Source of the DNA: Streptomyces sp. LHD-70
Lineage (GTDB): Bacteria; Actinomycetota; Actinomycetes; Streptomycetales; Streptomycetaceae
Reading direction: 5' to 3'
NCBI RefSeq assembly: GCF_031157275.1
Contig: NZ_JAVIFW010000025.1
Span: 1-64,000 of the forward strand
Length of the DNA: 64,000 nucleotides
Part shown: one piece after another, positions 25,377 through 33,468 of the stretch
How positions within the stretch are numbered: the first letter of the stretch is position 1
How the letters are laid out: every line of letters begins with the position of its first letter
The notes under the pieces: model-generated
What the model was told of the DNA's origin: nothing
Databases searched by the model: none
Seen by the model: the letters and a program-made list of their open reading frames with translations, nothing else
Made by a program: the position numbers and the translations under genes

Positions 25377-27908
25377 CTACTCCGCCTTGATCGCGGCCAG
25401 CATGTTCAAGCGGGCAGCCCGCCGCGCCGGCCACAGGGCGGCCAGGACTCCGACCACCGCGGCCAGGGCGAGGAAGAGGCCCATCCGGCCCCACGGCAGG
25501 ACCAGTTCGTACGTCGCGAGGGACGAGCCGATCAGTTCGCCGGCCGCCCAGCCGAAGAAGACGCCGAGGCCGATCCCGAGGACGCCGCCGAAGAGCGAGA
25601 TCACCAGGGACTCCATGCGGACCATCCGCTTGATGCCCTTGCGGTCGAGGCCGATCGCGCGCAGCATCCCGATCTCCTGGGAGCGCTCGAAGACCGACAT
25701 CGCCAGGGTGTTGATCACGCCGAGCACGGCCACGATGACCGCCATGGCGAGCAGCCCGTACAGCATGTTCAGCATCAGCGTGAACATCTGGGCGATCCCG
25801 TTGGAGATGTCCTTCTTGTCCTCGACGGCGATCGCCGGGTTGTCGCCGAGCGCCGCGCGGATCGAGTCCTTGGCCGCGGGCGTCGCGCCGTCCGACGTCT
25901 TCACCATCACCTGCATGTCGGTGATCTGCTGCTGGTGCGGGGCGAGCCGGTCCTTGTCCAGCATGATGCCGCGCATCATCTCGTTGCCCTGGTAGACGCC
26001 CGCGACCTGCAGCGTGCCCTTCTTGCCGTCCTCGTACCGGACGCTGAAGTCCGAACCGGCCTTCCAGCCGTACCGCTTCGCGGTGTCGCTGTCGACGACG
26101 ACCTTGCCGCCGCCGAGGCCGCCCCACGAGCCCTGCTCGAAGTCCAGGGAGGCGAGCGAGCCGATGGTCTCCGCGTCGACGCCCGTCAGGTACTCGGACT
26201 CCTTCTTGCCGTCGATCTGCGCGGGCGAGTTGCGCAGCGGGCTGGTGGCCGTGACGCCGTCGAGGTCGGCCAGCTTCTTCTCCACGTCGGGGGAGAGCGT
26301 GTTGAAGTTCTGCATCGAGACCACGTAGTCGGCCTTGATGGAGTCCGTGGCCATCTTGTCGATGGACTTCTGCACGCTGCCCGCGATCACGGTCATGCCG
26401 GTGATCAGGGTGAGCCCGATCATCAGCGCCGAGGCCGTGGCCGCCGTACGGCGCGGGTTGCGCACCGAGTTCTGCCGGGCGAGCTTCCCGGAGACCCCGA
26501 AGAGGCGCAGGACCGGGGCGGCGGCCGCGATGATCGGCCGGGAGAGCAGCGGCGTCAGGACGAAGACGCCGATCAGGAGCAGCGCGGCACCCAGACCCAT
26601 CGGCAGCTTCCCGTCGTCGCCCATCCGCGTCCCGGCGAGCACCGCGGCGATGCCCGCGCCGGAGAGGAGGGTGCCGATGGTGTTGCGTACGACGAGGGAC
26701 TTGGTGGTGGCCGTGGCGTGCACGCTGTTCATCGCGGCGACCGGCGGGATCTTCGCGGCGCGGCGGCCCGGCAGCCAGGCGGCGAGCATCGTCACGACGA
26801 TGCCCACGACGAGCGAGGCGATCACCGTCGAGGGAGAGACGACCAGCGGGCCGTCCGGCACGCTGCCGCCGAAGGAGCCCATCAGGGAGCGCAGTCCGGC
26901 GCCGATGCCGACGCCCGCGGCCAGACCCACCACGGCCGCGACCGCGCCGACGACGAACGCCTCGATCAGCACGGACCGCGTGACCTGGCGGCGGCTGGCG
27001 CCCACCGCGCGCATCAGGGCCAGCTCCTTGGTGCGCTGGGCGACCAGCATGGTGAAGGTGTTGGCGATGATGAAGATGCCGACGAAGAGCGAGATCCCGG
27101 CGAACGCGAGCATGCCGGTCTGCATGCCGCTCATGCCGCTCTCGATCTGCTCGGCCTGCTCGTCGGCGAGCTCGCCGCCCGTGGTGGCCTCGGCGGTGCC
27201 GTTCTTCGGCAGCACCTTCTCGATCTCGGCCTTGAGCGCGGCCTGGCTGGTGCCGGGCGCGGCCCGCACGTCGATCTCGCTGAACGAGCCGGGCTGCGCG
27301 TACAGCGCCTGCGCCGTCCTGGTGTCGAACAGGGCGAGGCTGCCGCCCGCGGCGACGTTGCCGTCGTCGGTGGTGAAGATGCCGGAGACCATCGGCGTGA
27401 GCACGGGCCCGTCGATGGACATCCGCACCTGGTCGCCGACCTGGTACCCGGCGCGCTCCGCGGTCTTCGCGTCGAGCGCGATCTCGCCCTTGCCGGACGG
27501 GGCGCGGCCGTCCTTCATCGGGTAGCGGGAGTCGTTCTCGCCGTAGTAGTTGGCGCCGGTCGTGGACCAGCCCTCGCCGACCAGCTTGCCGTCCTTGTCG
27601 GCGAGCGCGGCGAAGCCGGAGACGGTGCCGGTCGCGGAGGCGGCGCCGGGCACGCTCCCGGCCGCCTCGAGCAGCTCCTGGCTCAGCCGGGGCGCGGCAC
27701 CCGGCTTGTCCTCGGCGCCCTTCTTCGGCTGTACGGCGACGTCGACGTGCTCGAAGCCCTGGGCGGAGCTCTTCTGGAACGCGTCGGAGATGGTGTTGGT
27801 GAAGACCAGGGTGCCGGAGACGAAGGCCACGCCGAGGAGGACGGCGAGCACGGTCATCAGCAGCCTGGCCTTGTGCGCGAGCACGTTGCGCAAGGCGGTA
27901 CGGAACAT
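25377..27908 (-). CDS. ABC transporter permease, FtsX/MacB type, duplicated
   Basis: An 843-residue membrane protein with two FtsX-like permease units. One helix is at the N-terminus (LLMTVLAVLLGVAFVSGTLVF), then a large extracytoplasmic domain (about 40-240) and three helices (about 255-400). A second helix near 475-500 precedes a second external domain, and the last three helices end the protein. This MacB-like layout belongs to type VII ABC systems, which move lipoproteins, peptides or do mechanical work rather than import. It is encoded 41 nt downstream of its ATPase and needs it. Substrate unknown. Confidence 0.92.
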   Translation of the reverse strand: MFRTALRNVLAHKARLLMTVLAVLLGVAFVSGTLVFTNTISDAFQKSSAQGFEHVDVAVQPKKGAEDKPGAAPRLSQELLEAAGSVPGAASATGTVSGFAALADKDGKLVGEGWSTTGANYYGENDSRYPMKDGRAPSGKGEIALDAKTAERAGYQVGDQVRMSIDGPVLTPMVSGIFTTDDGNVAAGGSLALFDTRTAQALYAQPGSFSEIDVRAAPGTSQAALKAEIEKVLPKNGTAEATTGGELADEQAEQIESGMSGMQTGMLAFAGISLFVGIFIIANTFTMLVAQRTKELALMRAVGASRRQVTRSVLIEAFVVGAVAAVVGLAAGVGIGAGLRSLMGSFGGSVPDGPLVVSPSTVIASLVVGIVVTMLAAWLPGRRAAKIPPVAAMNSVHATATTKSLVVRNTIGTLLSGAGIAAVLAGTRMGDDGKLPMGLGAALLLIGVFVLTPLLSRPIIAAAAPVLRLFGVSGKLARQNSVRNPRRTAATASALMIGLTLITGMTVIAGSVQKSIDKMATDSIKADYVVSMQNFNTLSPDVEKKLADLDGVTATSPLRNSPAQIDGKKESEYLTGVDAETIGSLASLDFEQGSWGGLGGGKVVVDSDTAKRYGWKAGSDFSVRYEDGKKGTLQVAGVYQGNEMMRGIMLDKDRLAPHQQQITDMQVMVKTSDGATPAAKDSIRAALGDNPAIAVEDKKDISNGIAQMFTLMLNMLYGLLAMAVIVAVLGVINTLAMSVFERSQEIGMLRAIGLDRKGIKRMVRMESLVISLFGGVLGIGLGVFFGWAAGELIGSSLATYELVLPWGRMGLFLALAAVVGVLAALWPARRAARLNMLAAIKAE

Positions 27909-27949
27909 GTGGGGTCCTGAGTCCTGAGGTCAGTGGTGGGCGTCGGGGC

Positions 27950-28720
27950 TCAGCTGGTCCGGCCCTTGGCGTCGAACCGCTTCATGCGGTCCAGTACTGC
28001 CTCGGCGGTCGGCTCGTTCAGCTCGTCGACGATGCGGCCGTCGGCGAGGAACACGACGCGGTCCGCGTATCCGGCGGCCACCGGGTCGTGCGTGACCATG
28101 ACGACGGTCTGACCCAGCTCCCGTACGGAGTTCCGCAGGAAGCCGAGGACCTCGGCTCCGGAGCGGGAGTCCAGGTTTCCGGTCGGCTCGTCGCCGAAGA
28201 TGATGTCGGGCTTCGAGGCGAGGGCGCGGGCCACGGCCACGCGCTGCTGCTGGCCGCCGGAGAGCTCGCTCGGCCGGTGCCCGAGCCGCCCGGAGAGGCC
28301 CAGCATCTGGATCACCTGCTCGACCCACCGCTTGTCGGGCTTCCGCCCGGCGATGTCCATGGGCAGCGTGATGTTCTCGTACGCGGTGAGGGTGGGCAGC
28401 AGGTTGAACGCCTGGAAGATGAACCCGATCTTGTCCCGGCGGAGCTTGGTCAGCTGCTTGTCCTTCAGGGACCCCAGCTCGGTGTCGCCGATGCGCACGG
28501 AGCCCGAGCTGAACGAGTCGAGCCCGGCGACGCAGTGCATCAGGGTCGACTTGCCGGACCCGGACGGGCCCATGATCGCGGTGAACTCGGCCTGCCGGAA
28601 GTCGACCGTGACCCGGTCCAGGGCGACCACCTGGGTCTCGCCCTGGCCGTAGACCTTGCTCAGCTCGGTGGCACGCGCGGCTACTGCGGTCGCCTGGTGA
28701 GCGACGGATGTGGTGGTCAC
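27950..28720 (-). CDS. ABC transporter ATP-binding protein, LolD/MacB type
   Basis: 256 residues. Walker A is GPSGSGKST, the Q-loop is in FIFQAFNLLPTLTAYENI, the signature is LSGGQQQRVAVARAL, Walker B is DIIFGDEPTGNLDSRSG, and the H-loop is MVTHDPVAAGYADRV. It energises the duplicated FtsX-type permease encoded just downstream. The GTG at 28720 has AGGAG 9 nt upstream and is preferred over a longer ATG start at 28750. The operon is ATPase then permease. Confidence 0.94.
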   Translation of the reverse strand: MTTTSVAHQATAVAARATELSKVYGQGETQVVALDRVTVDFRQAEFTAIMGPSGSGKSTLMHCVAGLDSFSSGSVRIGDTELGSLKDKQLTKLRRDKIGFIFQAFNLLPTLTAYENITLPMDIAGRKPDKRWVEQVIQMLGLSGRLGHRPSELSGGQQQRVAVARALASKPDIIFGDEPTGNLDSRSGAEVLGFLRNSVRELGQTVVMVTHDPVAAGYADRVVFLADGRIVDELNEPTAEAVLDRMKRFDAKGRTS

Positions 28721-29110
28721 GGAACGGGGCTCCTGTCGGCACGACGTCAACTTCCGGTATCCATCGTGCTGTCGGATCCGTGTGAAGAAGTCAGCCCCAG
28801 CTCTCGTTCGCCGCTTCCTCTTCAGGCTGACCGGTGGGGTCCGGAGTCATACCTGGGGAGGAGCCCCGACCCTGACGCGGTTCGCCGGACACCCGGCGGA
28901 CACCCCCGCGTGGGGCGACAGAATCCCGTCATTCCGCCAGGGGCTCCCGAACCGCGCACGGGGGCGGTCCCGTAAGCGCCGAACACCCCTCGCGAGCGCT
29001 GACGCACCCTCAGACGTCAATAAAACAAGACAACATCGGGCTGCTGTTCGGCCGTTCGGGGGATGCCTCCCGATAGGCTCAGGACCCCGCACACGCGGAG
29101 TCCACGGTCT
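28721..29110. other. Intergenic region between ABC operon and bldA
   Basis: A 390-nt divergent promoter region with no supported gene. It should hold the ABC operon promoter (minus) and the bldA promoter (plus). TAGGCT at 29074-29079 is a possible bldA -10 box, but I see no matching -35. Confidence 0.4.
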
Positions 29111-29193
29111 GCCCGGATGGTGGAATGCAGACACGGCGAGCTTAAACCTCGCTGCCCCTCGGGGGCGTACCGGTTCAAATCCGGTTCCGGGCA
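29111..29193 (+). tRNA. bldA: tRNA-Leu (anticodon UAA), bldA
   Basis: The acceptor stem GCCCGGA (29111-29117) pairs with TCCGGGC (29186-29192). The anticodon stem is GCGAG/CTCGC around the loop CTTAAAC, giving anticodon TAA at 29143-29145, which reads UUA. A long variable arm (GCCCCTCGGGGGC type) marks a class II leucine tRNA, and the T-loop is GGTTCAAATCC. CCA is not encoded. UUA is the rarest codon in Streptomyces. This tRNA, bldA, controls aerial growth and antibiotic synthesis through TTA-containing genes. I noticed no in-frame TTA codon in this window. Confidence 0.95.
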
Positions 29194-29268
29194 CCTCTCC
29201 ACTCCACTCTTCACCGCACTCCTCCAGCGAAGTGAGAGAAGATCCTCCCAGAGCACTAGGGTGGTTCT

Positions 29269-29297
29269 TTTGCTTACGCATTACTCTTGTCGTAAGG
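29269..29297 (+). promoter_or_regulatory. Possible promoter of the Bax-inhibitor-like gene
   Basis: TTGCTT (29269-29274), a 17-nt spacer and TAAGGC (29292-29297) resemble a housekeeping promoter about 40 nt before the start. An inverted repeat CTTACG (29272-29277) / CGTAAG (29290-29295) spans it and could be an operator. Confidence 0.4.
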
Positions 29298-29337
29298 CCA
29301 CGCAGGGTGGCCAGTCTGAGTGGCGCAGAGGAGTGAG

Positions 29338-30222
29338 ATGAGGAGCAGCAACCCGGTCTTCTCGCGACGGGGGTTCAGCCGCGACAACGGCTACGCGGGC
29401 TTCGGCTCGGCGCCGCAGGCCGGGGGCCCCGCGGTCGGTACCCAGGGCAACCCCTACGCGGGCGGTAATCCGTACGCCCAGGCGCCGACGAACCCGTACG
29501 CGCAGAACCCCTACGCGCAGCAGGACCTCCAGCACGGCGCCCCGCAGGCGCCGGTCAGCACCGGCGACAAGATGACGATGGACGACGTCGTCATGCGGAC
29601 GGGCATCACGCTCGGCACCGTGATCGCCGGCGCCACCGTCGCCTGGGTCATGAACGTGGGCCTCGGCATCGCCATCGGCGCCGCGCTCATCGCGATGGTG
29701 CTCGGCCTGGTGCAGGCCTTCAAGCGCAAGGCCAACCCCGCGCTGATCCTGGCGTACGCCGCCTTCGAGGGTGTCTTCCTCGGCGCGATCAGCAACTACG
29801 TCAACACGTTCGTCGCACCCGGCGCGGCCATGCAGGCCGTGCTCGGCACGATGGCCGTCTTCGTCACGATGCTGGTGCTGTACAAGACCCGCATCGTCCG
29901 CGTCACGCAGCGCTTCACGCGCTTCCTGATGATCGCCGCCACGGCGTTCCTGGTGCTGACCGCCGTGAACCTGCTGTTCATGGTGTTCGGCGGCGGTGAC
30001 GGCCTCGGCTTCCGCAGCGGCTGGCTCGGTGTCGTCTTCGGCATCGTCGGCATCCTGCTCGGCGCCTTCTTCCTCGCCCTGGACTTCAAGCAGGTCGAGG
30101 ACGGCATCGCGTACGGCGCTCCGCGCTCCGAGTCCTGGCTGGCCGCCTTCGGTCTGACCATGACGCTGGTGTGGATCTACCTGGAGATGCTGCGGCTGAT
30201 CTCCATCCTGAACAGCGACTGA
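29338..30222 (+). CDS. Bax inhibitor-1 / YccA family membrane protein
   Basis: 294 residues. The N-terminal 75 residues are a Gly/Asn/Pro/Tyr-rich cytosolic stretch with repeated NPYA motifs, followed by seven hydrophobic segments (about 92-290) of the UPF0005/BI-1 type. Family members are pH-sensitive calcium leak channels (YetJ), but the role in Streptomyces is not known. The ATG at 29338 has GAGGAG 3-4 nt upstream; an earlier in-frame ATG at 29320 lacks one. A strong terminator follows. Confidence 0.9.
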   Translation: MRSSNPVFSRRGFSRDNGYAGFGSAPQAGGPAVGTQGNPYAGGNPYAQAPTNPYAQNPYAQQDLQHGAPQAPVSTGDKMTMDDVVMRTGITLGTVIAGATVAWVMNVGLGIAIGAALIAMVLGLVQAFKRKANPALILAYAAFEGVFLGAISNYVNTFVAPGAAMQAVLGTMAVFVTMLVLYKTRIVRVTQRFTRFLMIAATAFLVLTAVNLLFMVFGGGDGLGFRSGWLGVVFGIVGILLGAFFLALDFKQVEDGIAYGAPRSESWLAAFGLTMTLVWIYLEMLRLISILNSD

Positions 30223-30241
30223 CGTACGCCGTCCAGTCCTG

Positions 30242-30279
30242 CGAAGGGCCCGCGAAGCGCTTGCTTCGCGGGCCCTTCG
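30242..30279 (+). terminator. Terminator after the Bax-inhibitor-like gene
   Basis: A perfect 17-bp stem: arms 30242-30258 and 30263-30279 with loop GCTT, 19 nt after the stop. It sits between convergent genes and so may work in both directions. Confidence 0.88.
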
Positions 30280-30308
30280 GCGTTGTCGGGGATCTGGTGG
30301 GGGTGCGC

Positions 30309-30539
30309 TCAGAGGAGTCTGCGCGCGGCCCTCCTCATGTCGTGCTCGTGGACGATCGCCTTGGCGTGACCGTGAGCGAGGTCGTACTCGGCGCGGAGCC
30401 AGCTGACCTTCTCGTCGAAGCGGAAGAAGGATGGGCCTTCGTCGATCGCGCGAAGCCACTCGGAGACTTCGCGGCCGGTGCAGTGCGGGATGCGGGCGAG
30501 CAGATTGCGGTGGGTCTCCTCGGAGAAGACTAGGGACAT
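30309..30539 (-). CDS. DUF4287-like small protein
   Basis: A 76-residue soluble helical protein: FSEETHRNLLARIPHCTGREVSEWLRAIDEG, then FRFDEKVSWLRAEYDLAHGHAKAIVHEHDMRRAARRLL. The GREVSEWLR and YDLAHGHAKAIVHEHD segments are typical of DUF4287, a domain found in proteins also carrying DUF5655. No function known. The start ATG has GGAGG 6 nt upstream, so the longer frame upstream is not needed. Divergent from the next small gene. Confidence 0.82.
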   Translation of the reverse strand: MSLVFSEETHRNLLARIPHCTGREVSEWLRAIDEGPSFFRFDEKVSWLRAEYDLAHGHAKAIVHEHDMRRAARRLL

Positions 30540-30637
30540 CGGCGCCTCCGGACGCTGTCGATGCGAGTCCTTCACGTCACCGTGCCTGAGTGTCCGGGTG
30601 TTGGCAACAGCCCCGGAAGGGCGCATAGGGTCGCAGG

Positions 30638-30949
30638 GTGCTTGATACAACGCCGCTGACGGATGCCGTGGACCAGTTCGCCGACCGCCTGCGGGCCGCC
30701 CCGGAGAGCCGCCTCCAGCGCGTCGCCGCGGCCGAAGCCCGGGCGCTGGCCAGGGAGTTGGCGGCGCGCGCGCAGTCCATCGAGGACCCGCAGGCCGAGC
30801 CGCGGGAGATGCCCGACGCGGGCCTGTTCGCGGTCTCCGATCAAGTCACCGTCGCGGGGCGGGACTTGGCCCTCGTGTTGACGGACGAGGCGCAGCTCGC
30901 GGAAGCGGTGGAACTGGTGCAGGAAGCACAAAAACGCGCCGGGGTGTGA
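30638..30949 (+). CDS. Small conserved-looking hypothetical protein
   Basis: 103 residues, largely helical: LTDAVDQFADRLRAAPESRLQRVAAAEARALARELAARAQ, then MPDAGLFAVSDQVTVAGRDLALVLTDE and a final helix. I do not recognise the family. The GTG start has an AGGG-like Shine-Dalgarno. Codon use is normal, and a terminator stem overlapping its stop supports it as a real gene. Confidence 0.7.
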   Translation: MLDTTPLTDAVDQFADRLRAAPESRLQRVAAAEARALARELAARAQSIEDPQAEPREMPDAGLFAVSDQVTVAGRDLALVLTDEAQLAEAVELVQEAQKRAGV

Positions 30950-30963
30950 ACACCGGCGCGTTT
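30932..30963 (+). terminator. Terminator overlapping a stop codon
   Basis: AAACGCGCCGG (30932-30942) and CCGGCGCGTTT (30953-30963) form an 11-bp stem with a 10-nt loop that contains the TGA stop of the 103-residue gene. The A-rich left and T-rich right flanks make it usable from both sides. Confidence 0.75.
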
Positions 30964-31048
30964 CGGGGGCGTACGAGGAAGGGCCTCGGGCGAGGGCTGG
31001 CCTCGGGTGGGGACGGGCCCTCGGGCGAAGACCGGCCCTCGGGCGGGG

Positions 31049-31909
31049 TCAGGCGGAGGCTATGACGCGGTCAGCCAGGATGTAGACGTTCTCGTCGCCG
31101 CAGCCGAACGTCAGCGTGTACGCGCCGGAGACTCCGGAGCCGCCGAGCAGCACCGGGCTGTCGCCCGCCCGCAGGGCCGCGGCCAGGCGCTCCGCGGTCT
31201 CGCGGTGGCCCGGGGTCATGCACAGGGTCGTACCGTCCGTGAAGACGTACACGTCGAGGGTGCCGAGCGGGCCGGGGCGGACGTCGGAGAGCGCGGTGCG
31301 GTCCTGGGCGAGCTCCTCCAGGCAGCGCAGCGTGTGCTCGTGGTCGCCGGTGGCGCCGTCCCGTACAGGCTGGACCGGCACGAAGTCGGGGTGCGAGGGG
31401 TGGCGGCGGCGGGCCGCGGCCAGCTCGGGGGAGTCCTCGGGGAACTCGTCGGCGGCGCCGCTCAGCTCCTCGGCGGGCTCGGCCAGTTCGTGCTGCAGCT
31501 CCCGCTCCAGGCCGACGAAGTCGGACTGGCGGGGCAGGAAGAGCTCCTCGGCCAGGTGCGCCGGCAGTCCGCCGAGCAGGGACGGGGCGTCGGCGGCGTC
31601 GCGGGCCTCCTGCGCGGCCCAGAAGGCGCGCGCCTCGGCCAGCTCGCGCTCCCGCTCCTCGGCCAGGGCCTCGGCGACGGCGGCGCGGATCGCGTCGGTG
31701 CCCTGCGCGGGCACACCGGACTCGGCGGCGCCGCGGGCGTGCGGCACGGCGACGTCGCTGTGCTGAGCCAGGCTCGTGGCGAGCTCGGTGCGCAGCGCGG
31801 AGATCTCGGAGAGCTGCTGACGGAGGCCACGCACGGTGTGCAGTGCGGCGGCTCCCACGGCCGTGGCAGCGGCGGTGGCGACCAGCAGGGCAAGAGTCAT
31901 GGCGCTCAC
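31049..31909 (-). CDS. Membrane-anchored hypothetical protein with coiled coil
   Basis: 286 residues. One N-terminal helix (about 4-24, TLALLVATAAATAVGAAALH) is followed by a coiled-coil-like segment (27-50), an Ala/Glu-rich helix (about 75-105), and a C-terminal alpha/beta part (LDVYVFTDGTTLCMTPGHRETAERLAAAL). The family is unknown to me, and a topology with the bulk in the cytosol is a guess. The GTG at 31909 has GGGAG about 9 nt upstream; an ATG three codons later is the alternative. Three tandem 15-mers lie in its leader. Confidence 0.72.
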   Translation of the reverse strand: MSAMTLALLVATAAATAVGAAALHTVRGLRQQLSEISALRTELATSLAQHSDVAVPHARGAAESGVPAQGTDAIRAAVAEALAEERERELAEARAFWAAQEARDAADAPSLLGGLPAHLAEELFLPRQSDFVGLERELQHELAEPAEELSGAADEFPEDSPELAAARRRHPSHPDFVPVQPVRDGATGDHEHTLRCLEELAQDRTALSDVRPGPLGTLDVYVFTDGTTLCMTPGHRETAERLAAALRAGDSPVLLGGSGVSGAYTLTFGCGDENVYILADRVIASA

Positions 31910-31933
31910 TGACGTACTCCCGGTTCCAAGTTT

Positions 31934-31978
31934 GACCCCCGGCTGACTGACCCCCGACTTACTGACCCCCGACTTACT
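31934..31978. repeat. 15-nt tandem repeat, three copies
   Basis: GACCCCCGGCTGACT (31934-31948) and two identical copies of GACCCCCGACTTACT (31949-31963, 31964-31978). They lie 25 nt upstream of the minus-strand hypothetical gene, that is, in its leader or promoter. Confidence 0.9.
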
Positions 31979-32184
31979 ACAACAGCTTGTCGGAGACCAC
32001 TGAGGGCTGTCAGTGCATTAGGTCACGAAATGGACAGGACTTTCTACCCGAGGTTTCGACCCGCACCGCTCTGACCTGCGAAAATGCTACTCCCCCAGGA
32101 CATAGGTCACATCCTGGGGGAGGTTGTGTCACGGCCGGGACTCGGAGGGTTACTCGGGGTGCGCCCCCGGGGCCCGGCGCGGGG

Positions 32185-33405
32185 TCAGCTGAGGCGCTCG
32201 ATGACCATGGCCATGCCCTGGCCGCCGCCGACGCACATGGTCTCCAGGCCGAACTGCTTGTCGTGGAACTGGAGGCTGTTGATCAGCGTGCCGGTGATGC
32301 GGGCGCCGGTCATGCCGAAGGGGTGGCCGACGGCGATGGCGCCACCGTTGACGTTCAGCTTGTCCTCGTCGATGCCCAGGTCGCGGGCGGACGGGATGAC
32401 CTGCGCGGCGAAGGCCTCGTTGATCTCGAACAGGTCGATGTCGGAGACGCCGAGGCCCGCACGCTTGAGCGCCTGCTTCGACGCCTCCACCGGGCCGAGG
32501 CCCATGATCTCGGGGGACAGGCCGGAGACACCGGTCGAGACGACCCGGGCGAGCGGGGTGAGGCCCAGCTCGCGGGCCTTCGTGTCGGACATGACGACGA
32601 GGGCGGCGGCGCCGTCGTTCAGCGGGCAGCAGTTGGCGGCGGTGACCAGTCCGTCGGGGCGGAAGACGGGCTTGAGGCCCGAGACGCCCTCCAGGGTGAC
32701 GCCGGCGCGCGGGCCGTCGTCCTTGGAGACGACCGTGCCGTCGGGAGTGGTGACCGGGGTGATCTCGCGCTCCCAGAAGCCGTTCTTGATGGCTTCCTCG
32801 GCGCGGTTCTGCGAGCGCACGCCGAAGGCGTCCATGTCCTCGCGGGTGATGCCCTTGAGGCGGGCGAGGTTCTCGGCGGTCTGGCCCATCGCGATGTACG
32901 CGTCCGGCACCAGGCCGTCCTCGCGCGGGTCGTGCCAGGTGGTGCCCTCCTGCGTGGCGACCTCGGCGGTACGGGCCTCGGCCTCGGCGAACAGCGGGTT
33001 GTGCGTGTCCGGCAGCGAGTCCGAGTTGCCCTTGGCGAAGCGGGACACCATCTCGACACCGGCCGAGACGAACACGTCGCCCTCGCCGGCCTTGATGGCG
33101 TGCAGCGCCATGCGGGTCGTCTGCAGCGAGGAGGAGCAGTAGCGGGTGATCGTGCAGCCGGGCAGGTGGTCCATGCCCATCTGCACGGCGACGATGCGGC
33201 CCAGGTTGTTGCCCTGCTCCCCGCCGGGCAGGCCGCAGCCGAGCATCAGGTCGTCGATGTCGCGCGGGTCCAGCTCGGGGACCTTGGCGAGGGCGGCCTG
33301 GACGATCGTCGCGGTCAGGTCGTCCGGGCGGAGGTCCTTCAGGGAGCCCTTGAAGGCGCGGCCGATGGGGGAGCGGGCGGTGGAGACGATCACGGCTTCG
33401 GGCAC
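32185..33405 (-). CDS. Acetyl-CoA C-acyltransferase (thiolase)
   Basis: A 406-residue thiolase II/I-type enzyme that condenses or cleaves acyl-CoAs. The nucleophile is Cys90 in TITRYCSSSLQT. The C-terminal catalytic residues are His in GHPFGMTGAR and Cys391 in CVGGGQGMA, and the NEAFAAQ motif is present. The GTG start has GGGAG about 6 nt upstream. It is monocistronic, between unrelated genes. Acetoacetyl-CoA synthesis or beta-oxidation cannot be told apart from the sequence. Confidence 0.94.
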   Translation of the reverse strand: MPEAVIVSTARSPIGRAFKGSLKDLRPDDLTATIVQAALAKVPELDPRDIDDLMLGCGLPGGEQGNNLGRIVAVQMGMDHLPGCTITRYCSSSLQTTRMALHAIKAGEGDVFVSAGVEMVSRFAKGNSDSLPDTHNPLFAEAEARTAEVATQEGTTWHDPREDGLVPDAYIAMGQTAENLARLKGITREDMDAFGVRSQNRAEEAIKNGFWEREITPVTTPDGTVVSKDDGPRAGVTLEGVSGLKPVFRPDGLVTAANCCPLNDGAAALVVMSDTKARELGLTPLARVVSTGVSGLSPEIMGLGPVEASKQALKRAGLGVSDIDLFEINEAFAAQVIPSARDLGIDEDKLNVNGGAIAVGHPFGMTGARITGTLINSLQFHDKQFGLETMCVGGGQGMAMVIERLS

Positions 33406-33468
33406 GGGAGGCTCCCTACTGAGGATTTGGCAGACCGTACGGGAAGTTACCTGCACGTACGGCGAAGG

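Noticed and set aside
28858..28925. Possible repeat or CRISPR-like unit (GGACACC doubled)
   Set aside because: Only two short copies without regular spacers; no cas genes in the window.
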